From contig NZ_JYKA01000020.1 of assembly GCF_001676875.1 (NCBI RefSeq), positions 1-64,000 of the forward strand: a stretch of 64,000 nucleotides of DNA, in the 5' to 3' direction. The notes below the pieces were generated by a model that saw nothing but the letters and a program-made list of their open reading frames with translations, searched no databases and had not been told where the DNA came from. Shown one piece after another: positions 1 through 9,344 of this stretch; the stretch's first letter is position 1; each line of letters begins with the position of its first letter. This DNA comes from Chromobacterium subtsugae. Lineage in GTDB: Bacteria > Pseudomonadota > Gammaproteobacteria > Burkholderiales > Chromobacteriaceae. The position numbers and the translations under genes are program-made.

Positions 1-40
1 TTGTTTCCAAGATCATCGCTTAATCGGACCGGAGATTTTC

Positions 41-352
41 ATGTCTAGCCAAAAAATCCGCATCCGTCTGAAGGCGTTCGATTACAACCTGATCGACCGT
101 TCCGCCCAGGAAATCGTTGAAACCGCCAAGCGCACTGGCGCCGTGGTCAAGGGTCCGGTTCCGCTGCCGACCAAGATCGAGCGTTTCAACGTTCTGCGTT
201 CGCCGCACGTGAACAAGACTTCCCGCGACCAGCTGGAAATCCGCACTCACCTGCGCCTGATGGACATCGTAGATCCGACCGACAAGACTGTTGATGCTCT
301 GATGAAGCTCGACCTGCCGGCCGGTGTGGATGTGGAAATCAAGCTGCAGTAA
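41..352 (+). CDS. rpsJ: 30S ribosomal protein S10
   Basis: S10 is a 30S head protein that also serves as NusE in transcription antitermination. The 103-residue product has the family's usual length and opens with the recognisable [15 protein letters not shown] segment. The ATG at 41 follows a GGAG-type ribosome binding site about 8 bases upstream. It is the first gene of an S10 operon whose remaining genes follow in the E. coli order. It is separated from rplC by an unusually long gap of about 157 bases that holds a promoter-like sequence and an intrinsic terminator. Confidence 0.98.
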   Translation: MSSQKIRIRLKAFDYNLIDRSAQEIVETAKRTGAVVKGPVPLPTKIERFNVLRSPHVNKTSRDQLEIRTHLRLMDIVDPTDKTVDALMKLDLPAGVDVEIKLQ

Positions 353-385
353 TCGCTTAAGTTCAAGGGTTTGCGAGCTAAGTGC

Positions 386-415
386 TTGCGATTCTTGAAT
401 TTTCTGTGATACATT
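386..415 (+). promoter_or_regulatory. Candidate extended -10 promoter upstream of rplC
   Basis: TTGCGA at 386-391 is followed after 18 bases by TACATT at 410-415. TG one base before the -10 makes it an extended -10 element. Initiation would fall near 422, inside the terminator stem described next. The call rests on motif matching only. Confidence 0.4.
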
Positions 416-417
416 AG

Positions 418-453
418 CGGACTCGCCAATTTGGCGAGTCCGTTTTTGTTTTT
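418..453 (+). terminator. Intrinsic terminator between rpsJ and rplC
   Basis: A perfect 10-bp GC-rich stem (CGGACTCGCC at 418-427 with GGCGAGTCCG at 433-442, loop AATTT) is followed by a T-rich tract TTTTTGTTTTT at 443-453. It lies inside the S10 operon rather than at its end. It is therefore likely a partial terminator or attenuator that sets the ratio of rpsJ to downstream transcription. Confidence 0.8.
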
Positions 454-509
454 ATGTCGTGTTTTTTATGCCGGTCAATCGCAATCGGCGCCTGAAAAAG
501 GAAATAAAC

Positions 510-1154
510 ATGAGTTTAGGTCTTGTCGGTCGCAAAGTCGGCATGACCCGCATTTTTGCCGAAGATGGCGCAACCATCCCGGTAACTGTGCTGGACATGT
601 CCGCTAACCGCGTCACGCAAATCAAAACTGCAGAAACCGACGGCTACAACGCCGTGCAGGTTACTTTTGGCTCCAAGAAAGCCAATCGCGTCAACAAGGC
701 AGCAGCCGGTCACTTCGCCAAAGCTGGCGTTGAGGCAGGCGAAGTCCTGGTAGAGTTCGCTCTGTCGGCCGACGCTGTTTCCAGCTTCAAGCTGGGCGAC
801 GCAGTCGCAGTTGAAACCCTCTCCGTTGGCCAGCTGGTTGATGTAACCGGCACCTCCAAGGGTAAGGGCTTCTCCGGCGTGATCAAGCGTCACAACTTCT
901 CTTCCAACCGTGCTTCCCACGGTAACTCGCGTTCGCACAATACGCCGGGTTCCATCGGTCAGGCTCAGGATCCGGGCCGTGTATTCCCGGGTAAGCGCAT
1001 GGCCGGTCAGTACGGTAACGTCAAGAGCACTGTACAGTGCCTCGAGATCGTTCGTATCGACGCCGAGCGTCAGCTGATTCTGGTCAAGGGCGCAGTCCCG
1101 GGCGCCAAGAACGGCGACGTAGTCGTGCGTCCCAGCGTGAAAGCGGGTGCGTGA
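510..1154 (+). CDS. rplC: 50S ribosomal protein L3
   Basis: L3 binds 23S rRNA near the peptidyl transferase centre and is an early assembly protein. The 214-residue product starting [16 protein letters not shown] has the normal family length. The loop with [15 protein letters not shown], which carries the glutamine that PrmB methylates in relatives, is present. A longer reading frame begins at 459, but 510 is preferred because it follows AAAAAGGAAATAAAC (AAGGAA binding site) and matches the family N terminus. The stop overlaps the rplD start. Confidence 0.98.
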   Translation: MSLGLVGRKVGMTRIFAEDGATIPVTVLDMSANRVTQIKTAETDGYNAVQVTFGSKKANRVNKAAAGHFAKAGVEAGEVLVEFALSADAVSSFKLGDAVAVETLSVGQLVDVTGTSKGKGFSGVIKRHNFSSNRASHGNSRSHNTPGSIGQAQDPGRVFPGKRMAGQYGNVKSTVQCLEIVRIDAERQLILVKGAVPGAKNGDVVVRPSVKAGA

Positions 1155-1774
1155 TGGAATTGAATGTAATCAATACCCAAGGCAAGGCTGTTGGCAGCCT
1201 GCAAGTGTCCGACTCCCTGTTCGGCCGCGACTACAACGAAGCTCTGGTTCACCAAGTTGTGACCGCGTTCCTGGCGAACGCTCGCAGCGGCAACCGTGCC
1301 CAGCTGACTCGTGCTGAAGTGAAGCACTCGACCAAGAAGCCGTTCCGTCAGAAGGGCACTGGTAACGCTCGTGCCGGTATGACTTCCACCCCGAACCGTC
1401 GTGGTGGTGGCCGTGCCTTCCCGAACAAGCCGGACGAGAACTTCACCCAGAAGGTCAACCGCAAGATGTTCCGCGCCGGCATGGCGGCCATCCTGTCGCA
1501 ACTGGTGCGCGACGAGCGCCTGATCATCGTGGACGAGCTGAATGTAGCCAGCCCGAAGACCAAGGAATTCGTAGGTACTGTTCAGCCGATGGGTCTGGAA
1601 CAGGCTCTGTTCATCACTGGTGAACTGAACGAAAACCTCTATCTCTCTTCGCGTAACCTGCCGAACGTGCTGGTTATCGAAGCTCAACAAGCTGACCCGT
1701 ACAGCCTGCTGCGCTTCAAGAAGACCGTGATCACCCGCGACGCCGTGAAGCAACTGGAGGAGCAGTGGGCATGA
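1154..1774 (+). CDS. rplD: 50S ribosomal protein L4
   Basis: L4 is a 23S rRNA-binding protein with a loop reaching the exit tunnel. In E. coli it also represses the S10 operon. The 206-residue product starts [14 protein letters not shown] and contains the basic internal loop ([14 protein letters not shown]). The start ATG overlaps the rplC TGA, which implies translational coupling. The open frame continues upstream inside rplC, but a start there would be out of keeping with the family. Whether L4 autoregulation acts here through the hairpin at 418-453 is unknown. Confidence 0.97.
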   Translation: MELNVINTQGKAVGSLQVSDSLFGRDYNEALVHQVVTAFLANARSGNRAQLTRAEVKHSTKKPFRQKGTGNARAGMTSTPNRRGGGRAFPNKPDENFTQKVNRKMFRAGMAAILSQLVRDERLIIVDELNVASPKTKEFVGTVQPMGLEQALFITGELNENLYLSSRNLPNVLVIEAQQADPYSLLRFKKTVITRDAVKQLEEQWA

Positions 1775-2079
1775 ACCAAGAACGTCTGTTGCAAGTAATC
1801 CTTGCTCCCATCGTTTCCGAAAAGAGCACCATGATCGCTGAGAAGCATCAGCAAATGGCGTTCCGTGTTGCTACCAACGCAACCAAGCCGGAAATCAAGG
1901 CGGCCGTCGAAATGCTGTTCAACGTAAAAGTTGAAGGCGTTTCCACTGTGAACGTCAAGGGCAAGGTTAAGCGTTTCGGCCGTTCCACCGGTCGTCGCAG
2001 TGACTGGAAAAAGGCCTACGTTAGCTTGGTCGAAGGTCAAGAAATCGACCTGACCGCTACCCCGGCCGCGGCGGAGTAA
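1771..2079 (+). CDS. rplW: 50S ribosomal protein L23
   Basis: L23 sits at the mouth of the exit tunnel and docks trigger factor and SRP. The product is 102 residues, as expected, starting [19 protein letters not shown]. The ATG at 1771 overlaps the rplD stop (ATGA). A GTG at 1765 is two codons earlier, but the ATG is better placed behind GGAGGAG. The C-terminal [11 protein letters not shown] segment is typical of the family. Confidence 0.97.
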   Translation: MNQERLLQVILAPIVSEKSTMIAEKHQQMAFRVATNATKPEIKAAVEMLFNVKVEGVSTVNVKGKVKRFGRSTGRRSDWKKAYVSLVEGQEIDLTATPAAAE

Positions 2080-2090
2080 GGAGATAGAGC

Positions 2091-2924
2091 ATGCCTATCG
2101 TTAAGGTAAAACCGACTTCCGCGGGTCGCCGTGCCGTTGTCAAGGTAGTACACCCTGACCTGTACAAAGGTGCTCCGCACGCAGCCCTGGTTGAGAAGAA
2201 AAACTCGACCGGCGGCCGTAACAACAATGGCCACATCACCACGCGTCATCGTGGTGGCGGTCACAAGAAGCACTACCGTCTGATCGACTTCCGTCGCAAC
2301 AAGGATGGCATCCCGGCAAAAGTGGAACGCATCGAATACGATCCGAACCGCACTGCCCACATCGCCCTCCTGTGCTACGCCGATGGCGAACGTCGCTACA
2401 TCATCGCGCCGCGCGGCGTGAAGGTTGGCGCCGTGCTGCTGTCCGGCTCGGAAGCCCCGATCAAGGCCGGCAACACCCTGCCGATCCGCAACATCCCGGT
2501 GGGTACTACTATCCACTGCGTGGAACTGCAACCTGGCAAGGGTGCCCAGATGGTTCGCTCCGCTGGTGCTTCCGCAATGCTGCTGGCTCGCGAAGGCGTA
2601 TACGCTCAACTGCGTCTGCGCTCGGGCGAAATCCGCCTGGTGCACGTCGATTGCCGTGCGACCGTTGGTGAAGTGGGTAATGAAGAGCACTCCCTGCGCA
2701 AGCTGGGTAAAGCAGGTGCTACTCGTTGGCGCGGCATCCGCCCGACCGTTCGCGGTACGGCGATGAACCCGATCGATCACCCGCACGGTGGTGGTGAAGG
2801 CCGCACTGGCGAAGGCCGCGTACCGGTTAGCCCGTGGGGCACTCCGGCCAAGGGCTTCCGTACCCGTCGCAACAAGCGTACCGACAACATGATCGTACGC
2901 CGTCGCTATTCCAACAAAGGGTAA
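2091..2924 (+). CDS. rplB: 50S ribosomal protein L2
   Basis: L2 binds 23S rRNA and supports subunit association and peptidyl transferase activity. The 277-residue product has the family's length. It contains the conserved C-terminal [13 protein letters not shown] segment with the key histidine. The ATG at 2091 follows AAGGAGATAGAGC, a strong binding site. It is separated from rplW by 11 bases and continues the operon. Confidence 0.98.
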   Translation: MPIVKVKPTSAGRRAVVKVVHPDLYKGAPHAALVEKKNSTGGRNNNGHITTRHRGGGHKKHYRLIDFRRNKDGIPAKVERIEYDPNRTAHIALLCYADGERRYIIAPRGVKVGAVLLSGSEAPIKAGNTLPIRNIPVGTTIHCVELQPGKGAQMVRSAGASAMLLAREGVYAQLRLRSGEIRLVHVDCRATVGEVGNEEHSLRKLGKAGATRWRGIRPTVRGTAMNPIDHPHGGGEGRTGEGRVPVSPWGTPAKGFRTRRNKRTDNMIVRRRYSNKG

Positions 2925-2930
2925 TTGACA

Positions 2931-3209
2931 ATGGCACGTTCGCAGAAAAAAGGCCCGTTCGTTGACCTGCATCTCCTGAAAAAGGTAGATGCGGTACGGG
3001 CAACCAGCGACAAGCGTCCGATCAAGACCTGGTCCCGTCGTTCGACCATCCTGCCGGACTTCATTGGCTTGACCATCGCTGTACACAACGGTCGCACTCA
3101 CGTTCCCGTCTATGTTTCTGAAAACATGGTCGGCCACAAACTGGGTGAATTCTCGCTGACTCGCACTTTCAAAGGCCATGCTGCCGATAAGAAGGCGAAG
3201 AAGAAGTAA
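2931..3209 (+). CDS. rpsS: 30S ribosomal protein S19
   Basis: S19 is a head protein contacting the A-site tRNA side of the 30S subunit. The 92-residue product begins [16 protein letters not shown] and ends in the usual basic tail (ADKKAKKK). An in-frame TTG two codons upstream, at 2925, is less likely. The binding site AAAGGG lies in the end of rplB. Confidence 0.97.
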   Translation: MARSQKKGPFVDLHLLKKVDAVRATSDKRPIKTWSRRSTILPDFIGLTIAVHNGRTHVPVYVSENMVGHKLGEFSLTRTFKGHAADKKAKKK

Positions 3210-3218
3210 GGTGAAGCG

Positions 3219-3548
3219 ATGAGAGTATCTGCAAATCTGAAAAGTGTTCGCCTGTCGGCTCAAAAGTGCCGTCTGGTGGCCGATCTGGTCCGCGGTCAAT
3301 CCGTAGCCCAGGCGCTGAATATCCTGGCCTTCTCCCCGAAGAAGGGCGCGGTAATCATCAAGAAAGTGCTGGAATCTGCAATCGCTAACGCCGAGCACAA
3401 CGAAGGCGCTGACATCGACACCCTGCGTGTCACCAGCATCTTCGTTGACAAGGGCGCTAGTCTGAAGCGTTTCACTGCCCGTGCTAAGGGTCGTGGCAAC
3501 CGCATCGAAAAGCAGACCTGCCACATCTCGTTGACCGTTGGCAATTAA
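3219..3548 (+). CDS. rplV: 50S ribosomal protein L22
   Basis: L22 lines the exit tunnel, and its beta hairpin is a site of macrolide resistance. The 109-residue product has the classical [17 protein letters not shown] hairpin region near the C terminus (here [13 protein letters not shown]). The start follows AAGGTGAAGCG. It sits in the S10 operon between rpsS and rpsC with 9- and 10-base gaps. Confidence 0.97.
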   Translation: MRVSANLKSVRLSAQKCRLVADLVRGQSVAQALNILAFSPKKGAVIIKKVLESAIANAEHNEGADIDTLRVTSIFVDKGASLKRFTARAKGRGNRIEKQTCHISLTVGN

Positions 3549-3558
3549 GGGGTAAGAA

Positions 3559-4260
3559 ATGGGTCAGAAGATTCATCCGACGGGATTCCGTCTTGCCGTT
3601 AACAAAAACTGGTCTTCCAAGTGGTTCGCGTCCTCGCAGAACTTCCCGGAAATGCTGAAGCAGGACATCGAAGTTCGCGAATTCCTGAAGAAGCGTCTGG
3701 GTCATGCTTCGGTTGGCCGCGTCACCATCGAGCGTCCGGCCAAGTCCGCCCGCATCACCATTCACAGCGCCCGTCCGGGTGTTGTGATCGGTAAGAAGGG
3801 CGAAGACATTGAAGTTCTGAAGCAAGAACTGCAAAAGCGCCTGGGCGTCCCGGTTCACGTGAACATCGAAGAAGTTCGCAAGCCGGAACTGGACGCGCAA
3901 ATCATCGCCGACGGCATCGCTTCCCAGCTGGAGAAGCGCGTGATGTTCCGTCGCGCCATGAAGCGCGCCATGCAGAACGCCATGCGTCTGGGTGCCGAAG
4001 GCATCAAGATCATGTCGTCCGGCCGTCTGAACGGTATCGACATCGCTCGTAGCGAATGGTACCGCGAAGGCCGCGTGCCGCTGCATACCCTGCGCGCCGA
4101 CGTGGATTACGCTACCTCGGAAGCCAAGACCACCTACGGTATCATCGGCATCAAGGTATGGGTATACAAAGGCGAGCTGAAGCCGGGCCAAGTTGTGGCC
4201 GCGCCGGCAGCTCCCGAGAAGAAAATGAGAAAGGGTGCCCGCAATGCTGCAGCCAACTAG
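3559..4260 (+). CDS. rpsC: 30S ribosomal protein S3
   Basis: S3 forms part of the mRNA entry site and has helicase activity. The 233-residue product has an N-terminal KH domain with the GxxG-type loop in [15 protein letters not shown], followed by the S3 C-terminal domain ([13 protein letters not shown]). A binding site AAGGGG precedes the ATG. The 3' end overlaps the rplP start by 17 bases. Confidence 0.98.
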   Translation: MGQKIHPTGFRLAVNKNWSSKWFASSQNFPEMLKQDIEVREFLKKRLGHASVGRVTIERPAKSARITIHSARPGVVIGKKGEDIEVLKQELQKRLGVPVHVNIEEVRKPELDAQIIADGIASQLEKRVMFRRAMKRAMQNAMRLGAEGIKIMSSGRLNGIDIARSEWYREGRVPLHTLRADVDYATSEAKTTYGIIGIKVWVYKGELKPGQVVAAPAAPEKKMRKGARNAAAN

Positions 4261-4660
4261 ACTCAAGTACCGCAAACAGCACAAAGGCCGTAACACCGGT
4301 ATCGCCACTCGTGGCAACAAGGTGAGCTTTGGCGATTTCGGTCTGAAGGCTATGGGTCGCGGTCGCTTGACGGCGCGCCAGATCGAAGCTGCGCGTCGTG
4401 CGATGACCCGTCACATCAAACGTGGCGGTCGCATCTGGATCCGTATCTTCCCGGACAAGCCGATCACCTCCAAGCCTGCCGAAGTCCGTATGGGCGGGGG
4501 TAAGGGCTCTCCGGAGTACTACGTGGCTGAAATTCAGCCTGGCAAGATGCTGTACGAAATGGATGGCGTATCCGAGGAACTCGCTCGCGAAGCTTTCCGT
4601 CTGGCCGCAGCTAAGTTGCCGATCGCCACTGTGTTCGTAACCAAACAGGTAGGTCAGTAA
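4244..4660 (+). CDS. rplP: 50S ribosomal protein L16
   Basis: L16 organises the tRNA acceptor arm in the A site. The 138-residue product starts [16 protein letters not shown] and includes the [14 protein letters not shown] segment. The frame is open from a GTG at 4235, but the ATG at 4244 gives the family N terminus and has AAGGGT in front. It overlaps rpsC upstream, and its last base is the first base of rpmC. Confidence 0.97.
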   Translation: MLQPTRLKYRKQHKGRNTGIATRGNKVSFGDFGLKAMGRGRLTARQIEAARRAMTRHIKRGGRIWIRIFPDKPITSKPAEVRMGGGKGSPEYYVAEIQPGKMLYEMDGVSEELAREAFRLAAAKLPIATVFVTKQVGQ

Positions 4661-4848
4661 TGAAAGCGTCCGAACTGAAAGCCAAAACTGTTGATGAGCT
4701 GAAGGTGGAACTGCTGAGCCTGCTGAAGGCCCAGTTTGCGCTGCGCATGCAGCACGCTACTCAGCAACTCGCCAAGACCTCTGAACTGAAGAAAGTGCGT
4801 CGCGACATCGCTCGCGTTCGCACCGTTCTGAAAGAAAAGGCAGTTTAA
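4660..4848 (+). CDS. rpmC: 50S ribosomal protein L29
   Basis: L29 is a small protein near the exit tunnel that helps form the trigger factor site. The 62-residue product ([18 protein letters not shown]) is a two-helix hairpin as expected. The start overlaps the rplP stop (TAATG). It is followed after one base by rpsQ. Confidence 0.97.
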   Translation: MKASELKAKTVDELKVELLSLLKAQFALRMQHATQQLAKTSELKKVRRDIARVRTVLKEKAV

Positions 4849-4849
4849 G

Positions 4850-5113
4850 ATGAGCGAAACCAAAGTAGTACGTACGCTGACCGGCGTTGTGGTCAGCGAC
4901 AAGATGGATAAGACTGTAACCGTTCTGGTCGAGCGCAAGGTTAAGCACCCGATCTACGGCAAGATTATCCGTCGCTCCAAGAAGTTCCACGCACACGACG
5001 AGAACAACGAGTTCAAGGCAGGCGACCTGGTAGTCATCAGCGAGTCCCGTCCGCTCTCGAAGACCAAGTCGTGGGTGGTAACTGGCCTGGTTGAGAAATC
5101 TCGCCAGGTATAA
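4850..5113 (+). CDS. rpsQ: 30S ribosomal protein S17
   Basis: S17 is a primary 16S rRNA binder with an OB fold. The 87-residue product has the conserved [19 protein letters not shown] segment. It is the last gene of the S10 group. A 203-base gap with its own promoter follows before rplN, matching the S10/spc boundary in E. coli. Confidence 0.97.
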   Translation: MSETKVVRTLTGVVVSDKMDKTVTVLVERKVKHPIYGKIIRRSKKFHAHDENNEFKAGDLVVISESRPLSKTKSWVVTGLVEKSRQV

Positions 5114-5116
5114 AGC

Positions 5117-5145
5117 TTGCAGAGGACTTCGGTCCTCTGTATAAT
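5117..5145 (+). promoter_or_regulatory. Promoter of the spc operon (Pspc equivalent)
   Basis: TTGCAG at 5117-5122 and a perfect TATAAT at 5140-5145 are separated by exactly 17 bases. It lies at the S10/spc boundary, where E. coli also has a promoter. The spacer is largely a perfect hairpin, GAGGAC-TTCG-GTCCTC, with a C(UUCG)G loop if transcribed. Confidence 0.8.
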
Positions 5146-5151
5146 GGCCAG

Positions 5152-5175
5152 CTCTTGCATCTACTTTGCAAGAGT
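5152..5175 (+). promoter_or_regulatory. Hairpin at the start of the rplN leader
   Basis: CTCTTGCA (5152-5159) pairs with TGCAAGAG (5167-5174) around a 7-base loop. A G-T closing pair can extend the stem. It would form the 5' end of the transcript from the promoter at 5117-5145 and could stabilise or regulate the leader. Confidence 0.5.
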
Positions 5176-5210
5176 TCCGCCCTTACGGGGTCCAAAACTG
5201 GCCGTTTGAC

Positions 5211-5233
5211 ACGCCACAGGTTGTCTGTGGCGT
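5211..5233 (+). promoter_or_regulatory. Second leader hairpin, weak attenuator candidate
   Basis: ACGCCACAG (5211-5219) pairs with CTGTGGCGT (5225-5233) around GTTGT. The stem is followed by a loosely T-rich stretch (TTCGTCTGTTTGG). It may act as a weak attenuator or processing site before rplN. The T tract is too broken for a confident terminator call. Confidence 0.4.
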
Positions 5234-5316
5234 TTCGTCTGTTTGGTCTTGCTCTTATGCGAGAAACCGGCAGGTGAAAGTGACGGATAAAGTTGGATTA
5301 GAAAGGTAATCATCAA

Positions 5317-5685
5317 ATGATCCAAATGCAGACCATGCTTGAGGTCGCTGACAACACTGGTGCGCGTCACGTTATGTGCATCAAGGTGTTGGGTGGCTCC
5401 AAGCGTCGCTATGCTAGCGTAGGTGACATTATCAAGGTGAGCATCAAGGATGCCGCTCCGCGTGGTCGCGTCAAAAAAGGCGACGTCTACAATGCGGTCG
5501 TGGTTCGCACTGCCAAAGGCGTGCGCCGTCCGGATGGCTCTTTGATCAAGTTTGACAGCAACGCTGCTGTTCTGCTCAACAACAAGCTTGAGCCGATCGG
5601 CACTCGTATCTTCGGGCCCGTTACGCGTGAACTGCGTACCGAACGCTTCATGAAGATCGTTTCGCTGGCTCCTGAAGTGCTGTAA
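5317..5685 (+). CDS. rplN: 50S ribosomal protein L14
   Basis: L14 contacts the 30S subunit and is the binding site of ribosomal silencing factor RsfS. The 122-residue product ([17 protein letters not shown]) has the family's length and [15 protein letters not shown] core. The start follows GAAAGGTAATCATCAA. It opens the spc operon, with a leader of roughly 165 bases. Confidence 0.98.
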   Translation: MIQMQTMLEVADNTGARHVMCIKVLGGSKRRYASVGDIIKVSIKDAAPRGRVKKGDVYNAVVVRTAKGVRRPDGSLIKFDSNAAVLLNNKLEPIGTRIFGPVTRELRTERFMKIVSLAPEVL

Positions 5686-5694
5686 GGAGGTCAC

Positions 5695-6009
5695 ATGCGC
5701 AAAATTCGTAAAGGTGATGAAGTCGTAGTAATCACCGGCAAAGACAAGGGTAAGCGCGGCACCGTCCTGCGTGTTCTGGATGAGAAGCTGGTTGTTGAAG
5801 GCGTTAACGTCGCCAAGAAACACCAGAAGCCGAATCCGGTACGTGGCGTGGCTGGCGGCATCGTTGAAAAAACCATGCCTGTGGACGCATCGAACGTCGC
5901 GATTTTCAATCCGGCAAGCCAAAAGGCTGACCGCGTGGGCTTCAAGGTTCTTGAAGACGGCCGTAAGGTACGCGTGTTCAAGTCCAGCGGCGAAGTTATC
6001 GGCGCCTAA
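5695..6009 (+). CDS. rplX: 50S ribosomal protein L24
   Basis: L24 is an assembly initiator for the 50S subunit. The 104-residue product has an N-terminal KOW motif ([16 protein letters not shown]). A strong AAGGAGG binding site overlaps the rplN stop, 6 bases before the ATG. Confidence 0.97.
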   Translation: MRKIRKGDEVVVITGKDKGKRGTVLRVLDEKLVVEGVNVAKKHQKPNPVRGVAGGIVEKTMPVDASNVAIFNPASQKADRVGFKVLEDGRKVRVFKSSGEVIGA

Positions 6010-6018
6010 GGAGCAAAC

Positions 6019-6558
6019 ATGGCACGTCTCTACGATTTCTACAAAGACAGCGTAGTGCCGGAACTGATGAAACAGTTCGGCTACAAGTCGATCATGCAAG
6101 TTCCGCGTATCGAGAAGATCACCGTGAACATGGGCGTGGGCGAAGCCGTTGCCGATAAAAAGGTAATGGAATTCGCCGTGGGCGATATGGAAAAGATCGC
6201 CGGTCAAAAGCCGGTTGTCACCACCGCTCGCAAGTCCATCGCCGGCTTCAAGATCCGCGACAACTACCCGGTAGGTTGCAAGGTAACTCTGCGTCGCGAA
6301 CGCATGTACGAGTTCCTGGACCGCCTGGTAACCATCGCGCTGCCGCGCGTTCGCGATTTCCGTGGTGTATCCGCCAAGTCCTTCGACGGCCGCGGCAACT
6401 ACAACATGGGCGTCAAAGAACAGATCATCTTCCCGGAAATCGAGTACGACAAGATCGATGCTCTGCGTGGTATGAACATCACTGTCACCACTACGGCGAA
6501 GACTGACGAAGAGGCCCGCGCACTGCTGGCCGCGTTCAAGTTCCCGTTCAAGGGTTAA
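6019..6558 (+). CDS. rplE: 50S ribosomal protein L5
   Basis: L5 binds 5S rRNA and the P-site tRNA. The 179-residue product contains the conserved regions [25 protein letters not shown] and [23 protein letters not shown] binding site precedes it. It is followed after 4 bases by rpsN. Confidence 0.98.
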   Translation: MARLYDFYKDSVVPELMKQFGYKSIMQVPRIEKITVNMGVGEAVADKKVMEFAVGDMEKIAGQKPVVTTARKSIAGFKIRDNYPVGCKVTLRRERMYEFLDRLVTIALPRVRDFRGVSAKSFDGRGNYNMGVKEQIIFPEIEYDKIDALRGMNITVTTTAKTDEEARALLAAFKFPFKG

Positions 6559-6562
6559 GCAC

Positions 6563-6868
6563 ATGGCACGACTTGCACTGATTAACCGTGAAGAAAAGCG
6601 CGTCAAGCTGGCTGAGAAGTTCTCCGCCAAGCGTGAAGCCCTGATCGCCACCATCAACAACCAGAGCCTCTCGGAAGAAGAGCGTTTCGCCGCCCGCCTG
6701 CAACTGCAGCAACTGCCGCGCAATGCTTCCCCGGTACGCCAGCGTCGTCGCTGCGCCATCACCGGTCGTCCGCGTGGCGTATTCCGCAAATTCGGTTTGG
6801 GTCGCAACAAGCTGCGTGAGATCGCCATGAAGGGCGAGATTCCGGGCGTTGTGAAGGCCAGCTGGTAA
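6563..6868 (+). CDS. rpsN: 30S ribosomal protein S14, zinc-free form
   Basis: S14 is a late-assembling 30S head protein. The 101-residue product is the long C-minus type: it keeps one cysteine ([12 protein letters not shown]) and lacks the two CxxC pairs of the zinc form. It ends in the conserved KASW. The start is 4 bases after the rplE stop, so coupling is likely. Confidence 0.97.
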   Translation: MARLALINREEKRVKLAEKFSAKREALIATINNQSLSEEERFAARLQLQQLPRNASPVRQRRRCAITGRPRGVFRKFGLGRNKLREIAMKGEIPGVVKASW

Positions 6869-6882
6869 TAGGAGACACATAA

Positions 6883-7278
6883 ATGAGCATGCACGATCCT
6901 ATTTCCGATATGTTGACCCGCATCCGCAACGGCCAACGCGCTTCCAAGGTGGCTGTTTCCATGCCGTCTTCCAAGCTGAAGGTTGCGCTGGCGCAGGTGC
7001 TGAAAGAAGAAGGCTACATCGAAGACTTCGCCGTTGCCGGCGAAGCCAAGAAGCCTGTTCTCGATATCCAGCTCAAGTACTACGCTGGCCGTCCGGTGAT
7101 TGAGCGCATCGACCGCGTTTCCCGTCCTGGCCTGCGCGTGTACAAGGGCTCCACCGAAATCCCGAAGGTCATGAATGGTCTGGGCGTGGCGATCCTGTCC
7201 ACTTCCAAGGGCATCATGACTGACCGTAAGGCACGCTCCACCGGCATCGGTGGCGAGCTGCTCTGCGTCGTGGCTTAA
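6883..7278 (+). CDS. rpsH: 30S ribosomal protein S8
   Basis: S8 is a central 16S rRNA binder and, in E. coli, the translational repressor of the spc operon. The 131-residue product begins [16 protein letters not shown] and ends with the conserved [24 protein letters not shown] binding site precedes the ATG. An S8-binding mimic at rplE, as in E. coli, could not be verified by eye. Confidence 0.97.
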   Translation: MSMHDPISDMLTRIRNGQRASKVAVSMPSSKLKVALAQVLKEEGYIEDFAVAGEAKKPVLDIQLKYYAGRPVIERIDRVSRPGLRVYKGSTEIPKVMNGLGVAILSTSKGIMTDRKARSTGIGGELLCVVA

Positions 7279-7287
7279 GGGGGTCAA

Positions 7288-7821
7288 ATGTCTCGCGTAG
7301 CTAAGAATCCCGTAGCCATTCCGGCTGGCGTTGAAGTTAAGTTCAATGCTGCAGAAGTGACTGTGAAGGGCGCCCTGGGCACCCTGAGCACCGCTCTGTG
7401 CGAAGAAGTTGAAATCAAGCTGGACAACGGCCAGCTGACTTTCGCTGCCAAGAACGACAGCAAGTTCGCACGTGCCATGTCCGGCACCCTGCGCGCTCTG
7501 TTGAACAACATGGTTAACGGCGTATCCAAGGGCTTCGAGAAGAAGCTGCAGCTGGTAGGCGTGGGCTATCGTGCCCAAGCCCAAGGCGACACGCTGAACC
7601 TGTCTCTTGGTTTCTCCCACCCGGTGGCCCACAAGATGCCCGAAGGCATCAAAGTGGAAACCCCGACTCAGACCGAGATCCTGGTTAAGGGCGCTAACAA
7701 GCAGCTCGTAGGCCAGATCGCAGCTGAAATCCGCGCTTACCGCGCTCCCGAGCCGTACAAGGGCAAGGGCGTTCGCTACGCTGATGAAGTTGTGGTTCTG
7801 AAAGAAACCAAGAAGAAGTAA
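7288..7821 (+). CDS. rplF: 50S ribosomal protein L6
   Basis: L6 lies near the GTPase-associated centre. The 177-residue product has the two expected homologous domains and the C-terminal [15 protein letters not shown] signature. It follows rpsH after 9 bases with a GGGGGT binding site. Confidence 0.98.
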   Translation: MSRVAKNPVAIPAGVEVKFNAAEVTVKGALGTLSTALCEEVEIKLDNGQLTFAAKNDSKFARAMSGTLRALLNNMVNGVSKGFEKKLQLVGVGYRAQAQGDTLNLSLGFSHPVAHKMPEGIKVETPTQTEILVKGANKQLVGQIAAEIRAYRAPEPYKGKGVRYADEVVVLKETKKK

Positions 7822-7834
7822 CTGAGGCACTGAT

Positions 7835-8188
7835 ATGGACAAGAAACAAGCTCGACTCCGCCGCGCACGTAAAACCCGTGCCCGGATCGCGGAGCTCAAG
7901 ATGGTGCGTCTCACTGTGTACCGCACCAACAGCCACATTTACGCCCAGATCGTTGACGAGACCGGCAGCAAGGTACTGGCTAGCGCTTCCTCGCTGGAAG
8001 CCGATGTACGCGCTGAACTCTCCAACGGCGGCAACGTGGCAGCTGCGGCCGTGATCGGCAAGCGCATTGCCGAAAAGGCAAAGGCTGCTGGCATCGAGAA
8101 AGTGGCTTTCGATCGTTCCGGTTTCAAATACCACGGTCGCATGAAGGCACTGGCTGACGCCGCTCGCGAACACGGCCTCGTATTCTAA
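7835..8188 (+). CDS. rplR: 50S ribosomal protein L18
   Basis: L18 binds 5S rRNA together with L5. The 117-residue product ([15 protein letters not shown]) has the basic N terminus and the [17 protein letters not shown] segment of the family. It lies between rplF and rpsE with 13-base gaps. Confidence 0.97.
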   Translation: MDKKQARLRRARKTRARIAELKMVRLTVYRTNSHIYAQIVDETGSKVLASASSLEADVRAELSNGGNVAAAAVIGKRIAEKAKAAGIEKVAFDRSGFKYHGRMKALADAAREHGLVF

Positions 8189-8201
8189 TTCGGAGTGAAG
8201 A

Positions 8202-8720
8202 ATGGCTAAGCACGAAATGGAAGATCGCGGCGACGGTCTGGTCGAGAAAATGATCAGCGTCAACCGCGTCACCAAAGTGGTCAAGGGCGGCCGTATCATG
8301 GCTTTCTCTGCCCTGACCGTAGTTGGTGATGGCGATGGCGGTATCGGCATGGGTAAGGGCCGTTCCAAGGAAGTTCCGGTTGCCGTACAAAAGGCAATGG
8401 AACAAGCCCGCCACACCATGGTCAAGATCCCGCTGAAAAACGGCACGCTGCAGCACACTGTAGTGGGTAAGCACGGTGCTACCACCGTCTTCATCCAGCC
8501 GGCTAAAGAAGGTACCGGCGTGAAGGCCGGCGGCCCGATGCGCGCGATCTTCGACGCAATGGGTGTTCACAATGTTTCGGCCAAGATTCATGGTTCCACC
8601 AACCCGTACAACGTGGTTCGTGCAACTCTGAACGGCCTGAGCAACATCAACACTCCGGCGCAAATCGCCGCCAAGCGTGGCCTGAGCGTCGAGGACATCC
8701 TGGGGGTGGGTCATGAGTAA
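8202..8720 (+). CDS. rpsE: 30S ribosomal protein S5
   Basis: S5 acts in decoding accuracy and forms part of the mRNA entry pore. The 172-residue product has the S5 N-terminal domain ([16 protein letters not shown]) and the [14 protein letters not shown] region. An alternative glycine-rich start is not needed, because the ATG at 8202 follows CGGAGTGAAG. The 3' end overlaps rpmD by 8 bases. Confidence 0.97.
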   Translation: MAKHEMEDRGDGLVEKMISVNRVTKVVKGGRIMAFSALTVVGDGDGGIGMGKGRSKEVPVAVQKAMEQARHTMVKIPLKNGTLQHTVVGKHGATTVFIQPAKEGTGVKAGGPMRAIFDAMGVHNVSAKIHGSTNPYNVVRATLNGLSNINTPAQIAAKRGLSVEDILGVGHE

Positions 8721-8898
8721 CGCCAAGACTGTCAAGGTCACTCTGGTAAAGAGCCTGATCGGTCGCCTGGAGTCTCACAAGGCCTGCGCCCGTGGTCTGG
8801 GTCTGAAGAAGATTCGCCAGACTGTTGAAGTGCTCGATACCCCTGAAAACCGTGGCATGATCAACAAGATCAGCTACCTGCTCAAATTCGAGGGCTAA
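8713..8898 (+). CDS. rpmD: 50S ribosomal protein L30
   Basis: L30 is a small 23S rRNA-binding protein. The 61-residue product ([18 protein letters not shown]) is the short bacterial form. Its ATG lies inside the end of rpsE behind GGGGGTGGGT. This suggests translational coupling. Confidence 0.96.
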   Translation: MSNAKTVKVTLVKSLIGRLESHKACARGLGLKKIRQTVEVLDTPENRGMINKISYLLKFEG

Positions 8899-8901
8899 GA
8901 G

Positions 8902-9333
8902 ATGCTGCTGAACACCGTACAACCGGGCGTCGGCGCCAAGCATGCCAAGCGCCGTGTAGGCCGTGGCATCGGCTCCGGCCTGGGCAAGACTTGCGGCCGC
9001 GGCCACAAGGGTCAGAAGAGCCGCGCTGGTGGTTTCCACAAGGTCGGCTTCGAAGGCGGTCAAATGCCGCTGCAACGTCGTCTGCCGAAGCGCGGCTTCA
9101 AGTCGCTGACGGCTCGCTTCGTTTGCGAAGTTCGCCTGTCCGAACTGAACCTGCTGCCGGTCGATGAAATCGATCTGCTGGCTCTCAAGCAAGCCGGTCT
9201 GGTATCTGCCCAGGCACAAGTTGCCAAGGTAGTGCTGTCCGGTAAGGTTGAGCGCGCGGTCAAACTGCGTGGTATCAGCGTTACCGCTGGCGCCCGCGCT
9301 GCCATCGAGGCTGCCGGCGGCAGCATTGAATAA
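8902..9333 (+). CDS. rplO: 50S ribosomal protein L15
   Basis: L15 is a late-assembly 50S protein. The 143-residue product has the glycine-rich N-terminal region ([18 protein letters not shown]) that threads through 23S rRNA. It starts 3 bases after rpmD, with CTAAGAG upstream. Confidence 0.97.
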   Translation: MLLNTVQPGVGAKHAKRRVGRGIGSGLGKTCGRGHKGQKSRAGGFHKVGFEGGQMPLQRRLPKRGFKSLTARFVCEVRLSELNLLPVDEIDLLALKQAGLVSAQAQVAKVVLSGKVERAVKLRGISVTAGARAAIEAAGGSIE

Positions 9334-9344
9334 GGCATAAATTT

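Noticed and set aside
459..509. Upstream start for rplC giving an N-terminal extension MFFMPVNRN
   Set aside because: The extension overlaps the terminator/leader region, is absent in the family and has no binding site; 510 is better.
5161..7938. A 925-codon open frame on the minus strand across rplN to rplR
   Set aside because: It is antisense to seven intact ribosomal protein genes, and its length is a side effect of their codon usage.
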